A stretch of DNA of 22,099 nt from DASWUD01 sp036401755 (lineage in GTDB: Bacteria > Pseudomonadota > Gammaproteobacteria > Thiohalomonadales > Thiohalomonadaceae), in NCBI GenBank assembly GCA_036401755.1, contig DASWUD010000219.1:1-22099 (forward strand). The letters run 5' to 3'. The first letter of the stretch is position 1. The number at the start of each line of letters is the position of its first letter. Below are positions 7,741 through 15,173 of this stretch, piece by piece. Both the position numbers and the translations under genes were made by a program. A model generated the notes under the pieces. The model saw only the letters and a program-made list of their open reading frames with translations. It ran no database searches and had not been told where the DNA came from.

Positions 7741-8057
7741 GTCTTGCCCCGGCTCGCCTTTTCATCAAGCCCCGACAGCCCAAAGCGGCGTTCCAGTTCA
7801 TCGAGTACCGCCTGTGGATCAATATTCAGGTGCTTAAGCATAACCAACGTATGAAACCAGAGATCGGCTGTTTCGTAGATCACTTCTCCAGCATCGCCCC
7901 CTTTGGCGGCGATAACTGTTTCAGTTGCCTCTTCTCCCACCTTCTTAAGGATGGCATCGATGCCCTTATTGTAAAGTTTGGCGACATAAGAGCTCTCAGG
8001 ATCGGCGCCTTTACGTGCCTCAAGCACCTCAGAAAGCTGGCGAATCGTGTCGCTCAT
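7737..8057 (-). CDS. hisE: Phosphoribosyl-ATP pyrophosphatase HisE
   Basis: Second step of histidine synthesis: hydrolyses phosphoribosyl-ATP to phosphoribosyl-AMP and pyrophosphate. The 106-residue helical protein has the MazG-like signature KVGEEATETVIAAKGGD and YETADLWFHTLVML, with the acidic residues expected to hold magnesium. A TTG precedes the ATG at 8060; I chose ATG 8057, since the protein then begins MSDTIRQLSEVLEARK and lies four bases after the hisI stop. In E. coli this activity is fused to HisI; here the two are separate genes, as in Pseudomonas. Its stop overlaps the start of the broken hinT by 4 bp. Confidence 0.95.
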   Translation of the reverse strand: MSDTIRQLSEVLEARKGADPESSYVAKLYNKGIDAILKKVGEEATETVIAAKGGDAGEVIYETADLWFHTLVMLKHLNIDPQAVLDELERRFGLSGLDEKASRGKT

Positions 8058-8061
8058 CAAA

Positions 8062-8448
8062 TCATTCCCTATAAATAGAGGCGGGATCCTTGATCACTGG
8101 ATCGACCGCCTGCCAATGGCCATCATGCAGTTCTTGGAAAAAACAGCTATGACGCCCGGTATGACAGGCGATGCCCCCCACCTGTTCGATAGTGATCAGC
8201 ACCACGTCGTTGTCACAATCGGTGCGGATCGACTTCACCTTCTGCACATGGCCCGACTCTTCGCCCTTGTGCCAAAGCCGGTTACGGGAGCGCGACCAGT
8301 AGACCGCCTCACCCTGCTGCGCTGTCATCTCCAGCGATTTACGGTTCATCCAGGCGAACATCAGGATCTGCCCCGAGTCCTCCTCCTGGGCGATCACCGG
8401 CACCAGGCCATCGTCGGTCCAGCGGATCTGATCGAGCCAGTCGCTCAC
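8062..8448 (-). CDS. hisI: Phosphoribosyl-AMP cyclohydrolase HisI
   Basis: Third step of histidine synthesis: opens the adenine ring of phosphoribosyl-AMP, a zinc-dependent reaction. The 128-residue protein is a stand-alone HisI domain. Metal and active-site motifs are seen in RTDCDNDVVLITIEQVGGIA and CHTGRHSCFF, with QILMFAWMN and YWSRSRNRLWHKGE before them. The start is GTG at 8448, overlapping the hisF stop by 4 bp (GTGA), which points to translational coupling. No hisE domain is attached; the fused HisIE of enterics is absent here. Confidence 0.96.
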   Translation of the reverse strand: MSDWLDQIRWTDDGLVPVIAQEEDSGQILMFAWMNRKSLEMTAQQGEAVYWSRSRNRLWHKGEESGHVQKVKSIRTDCDNDVVLITIEQVGGIACHTGRHSCFFQELHDGHWQAVDPVIKDPASIYRE

Positions 8449-9218
8449 AGGCGCACCTCGATACCGGCTGCGGCCATGGCGCGCTTGGCCTGCTCAACCG
8501 TATATTCACCAAAATGGAAGATGCTCGCTGCGAGCACCGCCTCCGCATGCCCCTGCACGATGCCATCAACCAGATGCTGCAGGGTACCAACGCCACCGGA
8601 GGCTATGACCGGCACCTGCACGCCATCGCTGACGGCGCGCACCAGCTCCAGATCAAAGCCGCTCTTGGTGCCGTCGCGATCCATGCTGGTCAGCAGGATC
8701 TCGCCCGCGCCATACTCTACCATCCTTTTGGCCCACGCCACTGCATCCAGGCCGGTCGCCTTGCGGCCGCCGTGGGTGAATATCTCCCAACGTGACGGCT
8801 CACCCTCGCCAGAGACGCGCTTGGCATCGATAGCCACCACGATGCACTGCGAACCGAACTTGTCAGCCGCCTCTTTGACAAACTCCGGGTTGAACACCGC
8901 GGCAGTATTGATCCCTACCTTGTCGGCACCCGCATTGAGCATGCGGCGGATGTCCTCCACCTTGCGGATGCCACCGCCCACCGTCAGTGGGATGAAGACC
9001 TGGCTGGCCACCTGTTCGACCACATGCACCATCGTCTCGCGCTCGCTGGAGGAGGCAGTGATATCAAGGAAGGTGATTTCATCGGCACCCTGTTGATCGT
9101 AACGCTTGGCAATCTCCACCGGATCACCCGCATCGCGGATATCGACGAACTTGACCCCCTTCACGACGCGGCCGTTGTCGACGTCAAGGCAGGGGATGAT
9201 ACGCTTGGCTAGACCCAT
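8445..9218 (-). CDS. hisF: Imidazole glycerol phosphate synthase cyclase subunit HisF
   Basis: The cyclase half of IGP synthase. Using ammonia from HisH, it converts PRFAR to imidazole glycerol phosphate plus AICAR. The 257-residue (beta/alpha)8 barrel starts MGLAKRIIPCLDVDNGRVVK, with catalytic Asp12, and has the second catalytic Asp in VVAIDAKRV. It also carries the half-barrel phosphate motifs TVGGGIR and IASGGVG. The frame is open further upstream, but only ATG 9218 gives the conserved N-terminus. It lies 35 bases after hisA and overlaps hisI at its end. Confidence 0.97.
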   Translation of the reverse strand: MGLAKRIIPCLDVDNGRVVKGVKFVDIRDAGDPVEIAKRYDQQGADEITFLDITASSSERETMVHVVEQVASQVFIPLTVGGGIRKVEDIRRMLNAGADKVGINTAAVFNPEFVKEAADKFGSQCIVVAIDAKRVSGEGEPSRWEIFTHGGRKATGLDAVAWAKRMVEYGAGEILLTSMDRDGTKSGFDLELVRAVSDGVQVPVIASGGVGTLQHLVDGIVQGHAEAVLAASIFHFGEYTVEQAKRAMAAAGIEVRL

Positions 9219-9253
9219 GATTCTCTGCTGGCCGGACGCCGGCCCTCTGTTAA

Positions 9254-10003
9254 CTATTCTGGCTGCGCGGGACACAACTCGTCGGCAAGCCGCTGTCCTT
9301 CGGCAAAGTCCAGTGTACCTTCGTAAATCGCCCGCCCGGTAATCGCCCCCGTGATACCTTCGTCGGCCACGGTGCACAAGGCTCGAATATCATCGAGGTT
9401 GGTGATGCCGCCCGAGGCGATGATGGGAATTTTCACTGAACGCGCCAACTTAACGGTGGCATCGATATTGACACCACTCATCATGCCGTCACGACCGATA
9501 TCGGTGTAGACGATTGCCACCACCCCGTCCTGCTCAAAGTGTCTGGCCAGATCGATCACATCATGTTTCGACAGTTTCGACCAGCCATCGATGGCCACCT
9601 TCCCCTCTTTGGCATCAAGCCCGACAATGACATGGCCGGGAAACTCGATACAGAGGTCGTTGATGAAGTGGGGTGCACTCACGGCCTTGGTGCCGATAAT
9701 CACATATTGCACGCCGCTATCGAGGTAGGCCTGCACAGTCTCCTCATCACGGATCCCGCCGCCAACCTGAATCGGAACCTTGGGAAAGGCGCTGGCAATG
9801 GCGCGGATCACGTCACCATTGACCGGTCGACCGTCAAAGGCACCATTGAGATCGACCAGGTGGAGACGGCGTGCACCAGCCTCGACCCAGCGTCCAGCCA
9901 TGGCGACCGGGTCATCGGAAAAAACTGTCGAATCTTCCATACGCCCCTGTCGCAGACGCACACACTTGCCGTCCTTGAGGTCAATGGCGGGTATCAACAA
10001 CAT
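9254..10003 (-). CDS. hisA: ProFAR isomerase HisA
   Basis: Fourth step of histidine synthesis: Amadori rearrangement of ProFAR to PRFAR. The 249-residue barrel is homologous to HisF. Catalytic Asp8 is in MLLIPAIDLKDGKCVRLRQG. The second catalytic Asp is in YTDIGRDGMMSG. The phosphate-binding motifs IQVGGGIR and IIASGGI are present. A conserved W (DGWSK) supports HisA rather than a bifunctional PriA. It sits between hisH (41-base gap) and hisF, the usual order. Confidence 0.97.
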   Translation of the reverse strand: MLLIPAIDLKDGKCVRLRQGRMEDSTVFSDDPVAMAGRWVEAGARRLHLVDLNGAFDGRPVNGDVIRAIASAFPKVPIQVGGGIRDEETVQAYLDSGVQYVIIGTKAVSAPHFINDLCIEFPGHVIVGLDAKEGKVAIDGWSKLSKHDVIDLARHFEQDGVVAIVYTDIGRDGMMSGVNIDATVKLARSVKIPIIASGGITNLDDIRALCTVADEGITGAITGRAIYEGTLDFAEGQRLADELCPAQPE

Positions 10004-10044
10004 GATTCACTATCCTCGCGTGTCCTGTGGAGCTGTCATCTAAA

Positions 10045-10695
10045 TCAAGGCGCACTACCATCCCAGCGCAGAAAATTGGCATACAGCCGCAGACCGGCCT
10101 GAGCACTCTTTTCCGGATGGAACTGCGCGGCAAAGATATTGCCGCGCGCCAGCGCTGCCGCAAAACCGACACCATGAGTGGTGGCACCAGCCAGCAATTG
10201 TGGATCGTCCGGCGTTACATAATAGCTGTGCACGAAATAAAAGCGCTCATCCTGGGCAATGCCACTCCAGAGGGGATGCGCGGCCACCTGGTGGACCTGA
10301 TTCCAGCCCATGTGTGGCACCTTCAATGAAGCATTAGTAGCAGGATCGCGCAGATTGTTGCCGAAGAAGGCAACCCGCCCCGGCAAAATGGCGAGGCAGT
10401 CAGTACCATCGTTCTCTTCGCTGAAATCCATCAAGGCCTGCATACCAACACAGACGCCGAGAAACGGTTTGCTCTGCACCACATCGCGGATCACCGCATC
10501 CAGGCCGAGACGGCGGATCTCCGCCATGCAATCGCGGATCGCGCCGACCCCGGGTAGCACCACCCGATCGGCGGCACGAATGCGTGCGGCCTCGTGGGTG
10601 ACGATAACCTTGTCCACCGCGCCGGTGTGTTCAAGGGCCTTGGCGACCGAATGGAGATTACCCATTCCATAATCAATAACTGCCACGCTGCTCAT
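10045..10695 (-). CDS. hisH: Imidazole glycerol phosphate synthase glutaminase subunit HisH
   Basis: The class I glutamine amidotransferase partner of HisF, supplying ammonia through the HisF barrel. The 216-residue protein begins MSSVAVIDYGMGNLHSVAKA. The catalytic triad is visible as Cys82 in FLGVCVGMQ and His193/Glu195 in FHPEKS. The PHMGWNQV and YFVHSYY segments are family hallmarks. It follows hisB by 49 bases and precedes hisA. Confidence 0.97.
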   Translation of the reverse strand: MSSVAVIDYGMGNLHSVAKALEHTGAVDKVIVTHEAARIRAADRVVLPGVGAIRDCMAEIRRLGLDAVIRDVVQSKPFLGVCVGMQALMDFSEENDGTDCLAILPGRVAFFGNNLRDPATNASLKVPHMGWNQVHQVAAHPLWSGIAQDERFYFVHSYYVTPDDPQLLAGATTHGVGFAAALARGNIFAAQFHPEKSAQAGLRLYANFLRWDGSAP

Positions 10696-10744
10696 CGATG
10701 GCTGCCTGTAGTGTTCTGGATTCGATAGTGACGAAATGGGAGTA

Positions 10745-11338
10745 TTACAAAGTGCCCTTGGTAGAAGGTGTCATCCCCTGCATGCGCGCATCAAACTCCA
10801 GTGCCATGCGCAGGGCACGACCTAGCGCCTTGAAGAGAGTCTCGGCGATATGGTGGGCATTGCGCCCACGTAGCATATCGATGTGCAGTGTCACCTGGGC
10901 ATGATTGACGAACCCTTGGAAAAACTCCTGCAACAGGTCCACATCAAAATCGCCAATCCGTGCCCGAGGAAAGTCCACCTGATACTCAAGACCGGGACGC
11001 CCGGAGAAATCGACCACCACCCGCGACAGCGCCTCGTCGAGTGGCACATAGGCGTGACCATAACGGCGGATCCCCTTTTTGTCGCCCACAGCCCTGGCCA
11101 AGGCTTGGCCTAGGGTGATGCCAATATCCTCGACCGTGTGGTGCGCATCAATGTGGAGATCGCCGTGTGCGGTGATGTTCAGATCGATGAGGCCGTGGCG
11201 CGCCACCTGATCGAGCATGTGATCCAGGAAGGGGACACCGGTCCCGAATGTACCAATTCCCGAGCCGTCCAGATTGATCCTCACCTCAATCTGCGTCTCC
11301 AGGGTATCCCGCTTGACCGTAGCCACGCGTTCCGCCAT
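10745..11338 (-). CDS. hisB: Imidazoleglycerol-phosphate dehydratase HisB (monofunctional)
   Basis: Removes water from imidazole glycerol phosphate to give imidazole acetol phosphate, using manganese bound by two histidine-rich motifs. Both are visible: DAHHTVEDIG and GRNAHHIAETLFKAL. FLDHMLDQVARHG near residues 37-49 is also conserved. The 197-residue product has no N-terminal histidinol-phosphatase domain, unlike enteric HisB. I chose ATG 11338 (MAERVATVKRDTLETQ), which has GAGGGG five bases upstream; ATG 11350 would add four residues. First gene of the his-tat operon; the other histidine genes (hisG, hisD, hisC) are not in the window. Confidence 0.96.
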   Translation of the reverse strand: MAERVATVKRDTLETQIEVRINLDGSGIGTFGTGVPFLDHMLDQVARHGLIDLNITAHGDLHIDAHHTVEDIGITLGQALARAVGDKKGIRRYGHAYVPLDEALSRVVVDFSGRPGLEYQVDFPRARIGDFDVDLLQEFFQGFVNHAQVTLHIDMLRGRNAHHIAETLFKALGRALRMALEFDARMQGMTPSTKGTL

Positions 11339-11372
11339 GGCGCCCCTCATCAAAATGGTTTGCAAGTGACAT

Positions 11373-11401
11373 AGCATACCTCTAACACCACTCCCTGTGA
11401 A
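11373..11401 (-). promoter_or_regulatory. Sigma70-type promoter for the his-tat operon
   Basis: Reading the minus strand, TTCACA (complement of 11396-11401) and TATGCT (complement of 11373-11378) are separated by exactly 17 bp. The predicted start is near 11366, about 28 bases before the hisB ATG. That is too short a leader for a classical his attenuator, and I see no run of His codons. The promoter shares a 161-bp gap with the divergent Fnr-type gene. Confidence 0.6.
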
Positions 11402-11456
11402 ACACCACTGCACAGATAGGCTCATCTCAGAAATGTCTTGCAATCAGCCGCTCACC

Positions 11457-11462
11457 TATAAG
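11457..11462 (+). promoter_or_regulatory. Possible -10 of the Fnr-type regulator gene
   Basis: TATAAG lies 38 bases before the ATG at 11500 in the divergent hisB-fnr gap. The best -35 at 17 bp spacing, TGTCTT (11434-11439), is poor. No FNR box is visible in this gap, so I see no sign of autoregulation by the usual motif. Confidence 0.35.
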
Positions 11463-11499
11463 AGCATGCCATGGAACCCGGCACTACGCCTCCCCTGGA

Positions 11500-12300
11500 A
11501 TGTCCTCGATGGAAGAAGGCAACATCAGTAAAGTCGTCAATCTCAATCCATTCAAACTGGCCTGTAACGATTGCGGCCTTTATCAGCTCTGCCTGCCAGT
11601 GGGGATCGGCTCAGAGGAACTGGAACAACTCGACCGGATCATCAAACGACGCCGTCCGCTCAAGCGAGGTGAACACCTCTTCCAGCTCAATAATTCCTTC
11701 AAAGCGATTTATGCCGTCCACTCCGGCTCCATCAAGACCTATGTCCCGACTGAGGATGGCAACGAACAGATCACCGGTTTTCATCTACCGGGTGAGCTGC
11801 TCGGTCTGGACGCTATCAGCCCCCGGCGCCACCCTTGTGCTGCCAAAGCCCTGGAAACCACCACCCTCTGCGAAATTCCCTATGACAAGCTGGGTGAGCT
11901 TGCCAAGCAGCTCCCCACTCTCCAGCACCATCTGTTGAGCATCATGAGCCAGGAGATCCTCCACGACCACTCTCTCCTGACGCTGCTGGGGAAACGCAGC
12001 GCCGAGGAGCGACTGGCTGCACTGCTGTTGAGTCTGTCGGAACGTTACCGACAACGCGGCTTTTCACCCACCGAACTGGCATTGAGCATGTCGCGCAATG
12101 ATATCGCCAACTATTTGGGTATGGTGGTCGAAACGGTCAGCCGACTTTTCACCCGGTTTCAAGAAGAAGGGGTACTCCAGGTGGAGCGCAAGCAGGTGCG
12201 CATCCTCTCCCTGGATCTGCTCGCCGCCATGGCGAGCGGCAGCCAGCCTCTTCGTAGCAGCGCAGAGGCAACCAGCAGAGACGACAGGGCAAGACGCTAA
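11500..12300 (+). CDS. fnr: Fnr/Anr-type oxygen-sensing transcriptional regulator
   Basis: A CRP-FNR superfamily regulator that dimerises with a [4Fe-4S] cluster when oxygen is low and binds TTGAT-N4-ATCAA sites. The 266-residue product has the N-terminal cysteine set C22, C25, C31 (ACNDCGLYQLC) and a fourth cysteine C124 (TTLCEIP), matching C20/C23/C29/C122 of E. coli Fnr. The cyclic-nucleotide-like beta-roll includes YAVHSGSIKTY and EQITGFHLPGELLGLDAI. The dimer helix precedes AEERLAALLL. The recognition helix VVETVSRLF keeps the E-xx-SR residues that read FNR boxes. ATG 11509 is an alternative start with a slightly better GGA spacing. The gene lies directly upstream of an FNR box and the cco operon, so the cbb3 oxidase is its likely target. 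It could be named anr or fixK-like, but the cluster cysteines argue against cysteine-free FixK. Confidence 0.94.
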   Translation: MSSMEEGNISKVVNLNPFKLACNDCGLYQLCLPVGIGSEELEQLDRIIKRRRPLKRGEHLFQLNNSFKAIYAVHSGSIKTYVPTEDGNEQITGFHLPGELLGLDAISPRRHPCAAKALETTTLCEIPYDKLGELAKQLPTLQHHLLSIMSQEILHDHSLLTLLGKRSAEERLAALLLSLSERYRQRGFSPTELALSMSRNDIANYLGMVVETVSRLFTRFQEEGVLQVERKQVRILSLDLLAAMASGSQPLRSSAEATSRDDRARR

Positions 12301-12337
12301 GAAAGAATACAAAAGGGTGTGTCAAATGACGCACTCA

Positions 12338-12351
12338 TTGACAAAAATCAA
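12338..12351 (+). promoter_or_regulatory. FNR/ANR box upstream of cco operon
   Basis: TTGAC-AAAA-ATCAA matches the TTGAT-N4-ATCAA consensus at nine of ten positions. CA before and TG after extend the dyad. Its centre is at 12344.5. A -10-like TAAGAT at 12375-12380, preceded by TG, would start transcription near 12386-12387. That places the box at about -41.5 to -42.5, the class II activator position. It lies 38 bp after the stop of the Fnr-type gene. Confidence 0.85.
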
Positions 12352-12374
12352 TGTACTCGCCGGCGCTTTTTGTT

Positions 12375-12380
12375 TAAGAT
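12375..12380 (+). promoter_or_regulatory. -10 element of FNR-activated cco promoter
   Basis: TAAGAT agrees with TATAAT at four of six positions and sits at the right distance from the FNR box for class II activation. There is no independent -35, as expected for an activator-dependent promoter. The resulting leader to ccoN GTG 12816 would be about 430 nt. Confidence 0.55.
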
Positions 12381-12440
12381 TTAATCCACTGTGCAGGAGA
12401 TTCGGGGGTTTTTCCAGCACACAGTTCGGCACCGATGGCA

Positions 12441-12483
12441 TACAAAAACACTAATGCTTTCCTAAGGTTAGGATGTTTTTGTA
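12441..12483 (+). repeat. Nested inverted repeat in cco leader
   Basis: TACAAAAACA (12441-12450) and TGTTTTTGTA (12474-12483) are perfect 10-bp arms. Between them lies a second palindrome, TCCTAAGGTTAGGA (12460-12473), directly abutting the right arm. The RNA could form a two-part stem ending in a U-rich arm, about 95 nt after the predicted FNR-dependent start. It is AT-rich and not a canonical terminator. Confidence 0.55.
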
Positions 12484-12815
12484 ATATAAGATCATAATAT
12501 CGACACCACAGTCGAATTCCACTATAGCCCGTGTGCCTTCTCATCTCCCTCCTGCAACAGGAGAGAGCAAATCCCCTGATTCCTGTATTGCTATGTAAGA
12601 CGGGGACATTCCGCTTGCGACGGGTGTCATGGAGTAACTGAACGATAAAGGGGGACAACGATCCACTCAACAGTACTCGAAGTGAGTTATGGCGCCTCGA
12701 TGCCGATTTTCAATCCCCACGAAATCCTGGCAGCTCATAATCTTGAGACCTAAGGTATATCTGCCAATAAGCGCTTTAATACAACTTAAGTAAACAACGC
12801 AAAAGGAGACTACTC

Positions 12816-14240
12816 GTGGAAACGACACAAGTAGAGAAGTACAACTTCGATGTCGTCAGATGGTTTACCGTCATGGCGGTCATCTACCTGGTAGTAGGCA
12901 CCCTGGTGGGCACCTACGTGGCGTCAGAGCTGGCTTGGCCCTGGCTTAACTTTGATATGGCGGAGCTCTCCTTCGGGCGACTGCGTCCTCTCCACACCAA
13001 TGCCGTAATCTTCGCCTTCGGCGGTTGTGCCCTGATGGCCACCGCCTTCTACTCGGTACAGCGTACCTGCAGCACCCGCCTCTGGAGCGACAAGCTGGCT
13101 TGGTTTGTCTTCTGGGGCTGGAATGCCATTATCGTCTCCGCCGTTATCACCCTGCCGCTGGGCCTGACCTCCGGCAAGGAGTATGCGGAACTGGAGTGGC
13201 CCATCGATATCGCCATCGCGGTGGTCTGGCTGGCCTTCTCCTTCAACTTCATCATGACCGTGCACAGCCGTAAGACCTCGCACATCTATGTGTCGAACTG
13301 GTTCTTCATGGGCATGATGGTTATGATCACCTACCTGCACGTGGTCAACAGCCTGGCCATCCCGGTCGAACTGTTCAAGTCCTACTCGATCTTCTCGGGT
13401 GTGCAGGACGCCATGATTCAGTGGTGGTGGGGCCATAACGCGGTAGGCTTCTACCTGACCGCCGGCTTCCTCGGCATCATGTACTACTTCGTGCCGAAGC
13501 AGGCCAACCGCCCGGTCTTCTCCTACCGTCTGTCGGTTATCCACTTCTGGGCGCTGATGTTCGGTTATGTCTGGCTGGGTGCACACCACCTGCAGTACAC
13601 CGCTCTGCCTGACTGGACCGGCTCCCTCGGCGCCGCCGTCTCCCTGGCAATGATCATCCCCTCCTGGGGCGGTGCCATCAACGGCATGATGACCCTGTCA
13701 GGTGCCTGGGACAAGCTGCGTACCGACTACGTGCTGCGCTTCCTGATCATGTCCCTGGCCTTCTACGCCATGTCCACCTTCGAAGGCCCGGTCATGTCGT
13801 CCAAGACCGTGAACGCCCTCTCCCACTACACCGACTGGACCGTAGGCCATGTGCACTCCGGTGCCCTGGGCTGGGTGGTGATGGTGGCCGCCGGTGCCAT
13901 CTACCACATGGTGATGAAACTGTGGAACACCGAGATGTATTCGGCCAAGCTGGTCAACCTCCACTTCTGGATGGCCACCATCGGTACCGTGGTCTACATC
14001 ACCGCGATGTGGGTCTCCGGCATCATGCAGGGCCTGATGTGGCGTGAGTACACCGAGTTCGGCACCCTCACCTACACCTTCGCCGAATCAGTCGCCGAAA
14101 TGCACATCTACTACGCGATGCGCGCTGTGGGCGGCCTGATCTTCTGGAGCGGCGCCGTTGTAATGCTCTTCAACGTCGTCATGACCATCCGCTCGGCCGC
14201 CGGTCAGCGTAGCGCTGTCGCTGCCGCTGCACGTGCCTAA
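12816..14240 (+). CDS. ccoN: cbb3-type cytochrome c oxidase catalytic subunit CcoN
   Basis: The oxygen-reducing subunit of the high-affinity cbb3 terminal oxidase, with heme b, heme b3 and CuB, in the inner membrane. The 474-residue protein has about twelve membrane helices. Ligands fall at family numbering: H60 (RPLHTNAVIF) and H347 for the low-spin heme; H207 (WWWGHNAVGF), H257 and H258 (GAHHLQY) for CuB; H345 (VGHVHSG) for heme b3. The redox tyrosine Y251 (FGYVWLG) cross-linked to H207 in this family is present. The start is GTG at 12816 with a strong AAAAGGAGA site. Ala-rich C-terminus. First gene of ccoNOQP, 20 bases before ccoO, with the FNR box 465 bp upstream. Confidence 0.98.
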   Translation: METTQVEKYNFDVVRWFTVMAVIYLVVGTLVGTYVASELAWPWLNFDMAELSFGRLRPLHTNAVIFAFGGCALMATAFYSVQRTCSTRLWSDKLAWFVFWGWNAIIVSAVITLPLGLTSGKEYAELEWPIDIAIAVVWLAFSFNFIMTVHSRKTSHIYVSNWFFMGMMVMITYLHVVNSLAIPVELFKSYSIFSGVQDAMIQWWWGHNAVGFYLTAGFLGIMYYFVPKQANRPVFSYRLSVIHFWALMFGYVWLGAHHLQYTALPDWTGSLGAAVSLAMIIPSWGGAINGMMTLSGAWDKLRTDYVLRFLIMSLAFYAMSTFEGPVMSSKTVNALSHYTDWTVGHVHSGALGWVVMVAAGAIYHMVMKLWNTEMYSAKLVNLHFWMATIGTVVYITAMWVSGIMQGLMWREYTEFGTLTYTFAESVAEMHIYYAMRAVGGLIFWSGAVVMLFNVVMTIRSAAGQRSAVAAAARA

Positions 14241-14260
14241 GCGAATAAGGAGTTAACACA

Positions 14261-14974
14261 ATGGCTGATCAAATTCACTCCACAAAGTTGCAGGACAAAA
14301 TCGAACGCAGCGCGTTCCTGATGCTGTTCATGCTGCTGATCCTGTTGTCTGTCGGTGGTCTGGTGGAAATCGTTCCGCTGTTCTACCTGAAGGGGACCAT
14401 GGAGCATAACAAGGCTCCGGAAGTCCTCTGGCACCGTGCTGACGGCCAGACCCTCGCCGACTGGAAGGCCGGCGATGGTGTGCGTCCCTACACCGCTCTG
14501 GAGCTGGCGGGCCGTGACGTCTATATCCGCGAAGGCTGCTACCTCTGCCACTCGCAGATGATTCGTCCGTTCCGTGATGAGAAGGAGCGCTATGGCCACT
14601 ACTCGCTGGCCTCCGAGTCGATGTACGACCACCCCTTCCAGTGGGGCTCCAAGCGTACCGGTCCGGACCTGGCTCGTGTCGGCGGCAAGTACTCCGACGA
14701 GTGGCACAAGAATCACCTCCGCGCCCCGCGTTCCGTGGTCCCCGAGTCGGTGATGCCCAACTACCCGTGGCTCGAGAAGAGCATGGTCGACGGCACCCAC
14801 ATCACCAAGGTGATGAGCGCCATGAAGACCATCGGTGTTCCCTATGTCGAATCTGACATCAGCACCGCCGCAGAGACCGTCAAGGGAAAAACCGAACTCG
14901 ATGCGGTAGTCGCCTACCTGCAGGTCCTGGGAACCATGGTGAAGTTCGAAGAGGGCAAGGATTACCGTGAGTAA
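14261..14974 (+). CDS. ccoO: cbb3-type cytochrome c oxidase subunit CcoO (mono-heme c)
   Basis: Membrane-anchored cytochrome c that passes electrons from CcoP to CcoN. The 237-residue protein has one N-terminal membrane helix (about 18-43) and one heme c site, CYLCH at 93-97 (REGCYLCHSQMIRPF). Methionine ligand candidates are in ESVMPNYPWL. The family motifs RYGHYSLASESMYDHPFQWG and KRTGPDLARVGGKYSDEWH are all present. AAGGAG (14247-14252) lies eight bases before the ATG. Its end overlaps ccoQ by 8 bp. Confidence 0.97.
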   Translation: MADQIHSTKLQDKIERSAFLMLFMLLILLSVGGLVEIVPLFYLKGTMEHNKAPEVLWHRADGQTLADWKAGDGVRPYTALELAGRDVYIREGCYLCHSQMIRPFRDEKERYGHYSLASESMYDHPFQWGSKRTGPDLARVGGKYSDEWHKNHLRAPRSVVPESVMPNYPWLEKSMVDGTHITKVMSAMKTIGVPYVESDISTAAETVKGKTELDAVVAYLQVLGTMVKFEEGKDYRE

Positions 14975-15173
14975 TCTGAAGGAATACTTCCACACCGACT
15001 GGGCGGCGATGTCGTTCAGCGATTGGATCGGGCTGATCGTGACCATCGGCATCACTCTACTGATGATCTGGGCCTATGTTTATGTATTCCACCCCAAGAA
15101 CAAAGAGAAACTCGAGTCACAGCGTCATCAGATCGATGACGAGGACCGAAATGATACGGAGGAAAAGAAATGA
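14967..15173 (+). CDS. ccoQ: cbb3-type oxidase small subunit CcoQ
   Basis: Small single-helix subunit that stabilises or protects the cbb3 complex; it carries no cofactor. The 68-residue protein has one membrane segment (about 20-41, LIVTIGITLLMIWAYVYVF), followed by HPKNKEKLES, a typical CcoQ/FixQ end of helix, and a charged cytoplasmic tail. It starts at GTG 14967 inside the end of ccoO. Its stop overlaps the ccoP start by 4 bp (ATGA), so three cco genes are translationally linked. At 68 residues it is slightly longer than many CcoQ, through the acidic/basic tail. Confidence 0.92.
   Translation: MSNLKEYFHTDWAAMSFSDWIGLIVTIGITLLMIWAYVYVFHPKNKEKLESQRHQIDDEDRNDTEEKK

Larger units (their letters stand above)
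12301..12815 (+). other. Long non-coding leader/regulatory region upstream of ccoN
   Basis: 515 bp without a supported gene, and clearly more AT-rich than its flanks. It holds an FNR box with a matching -10 (listed separately), nested inverted repeats at 12441-12483, a small hairpin CTCCTG-CAA-CAGGAG at about 12549-12563, and the ccoN ribosome-binding site AAAAGGAGA at 12801-12809. Two short open stretches starting at ATG 12435 (about 20 codons) and ATG 12689 (about 34 codons) have no convincing ribosome-binding site, so I do not call them genes. Confidence 0.7.

Noticed and set aside
8047..9096. Plus-strand open frame of 349 codons across hisI and hisF
   Set aside because: Antisense to two certain genes; composition and lack of a start signal mark it as a shadow.
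11339..11372. Histidine attenuator leader peptide before hisB
   Set aside because: The predicted leader is about 28 bases and contains no run of His codons or terminator pair.
12435..12790. Short frames at ATG 12435 (about 20 codons) and ATG 12689 (about 34 codons) in the cco leader
   Set aside because: No convincing ribosome-binding site, no membrane helix or codon bias; kept only as a note on the leader.
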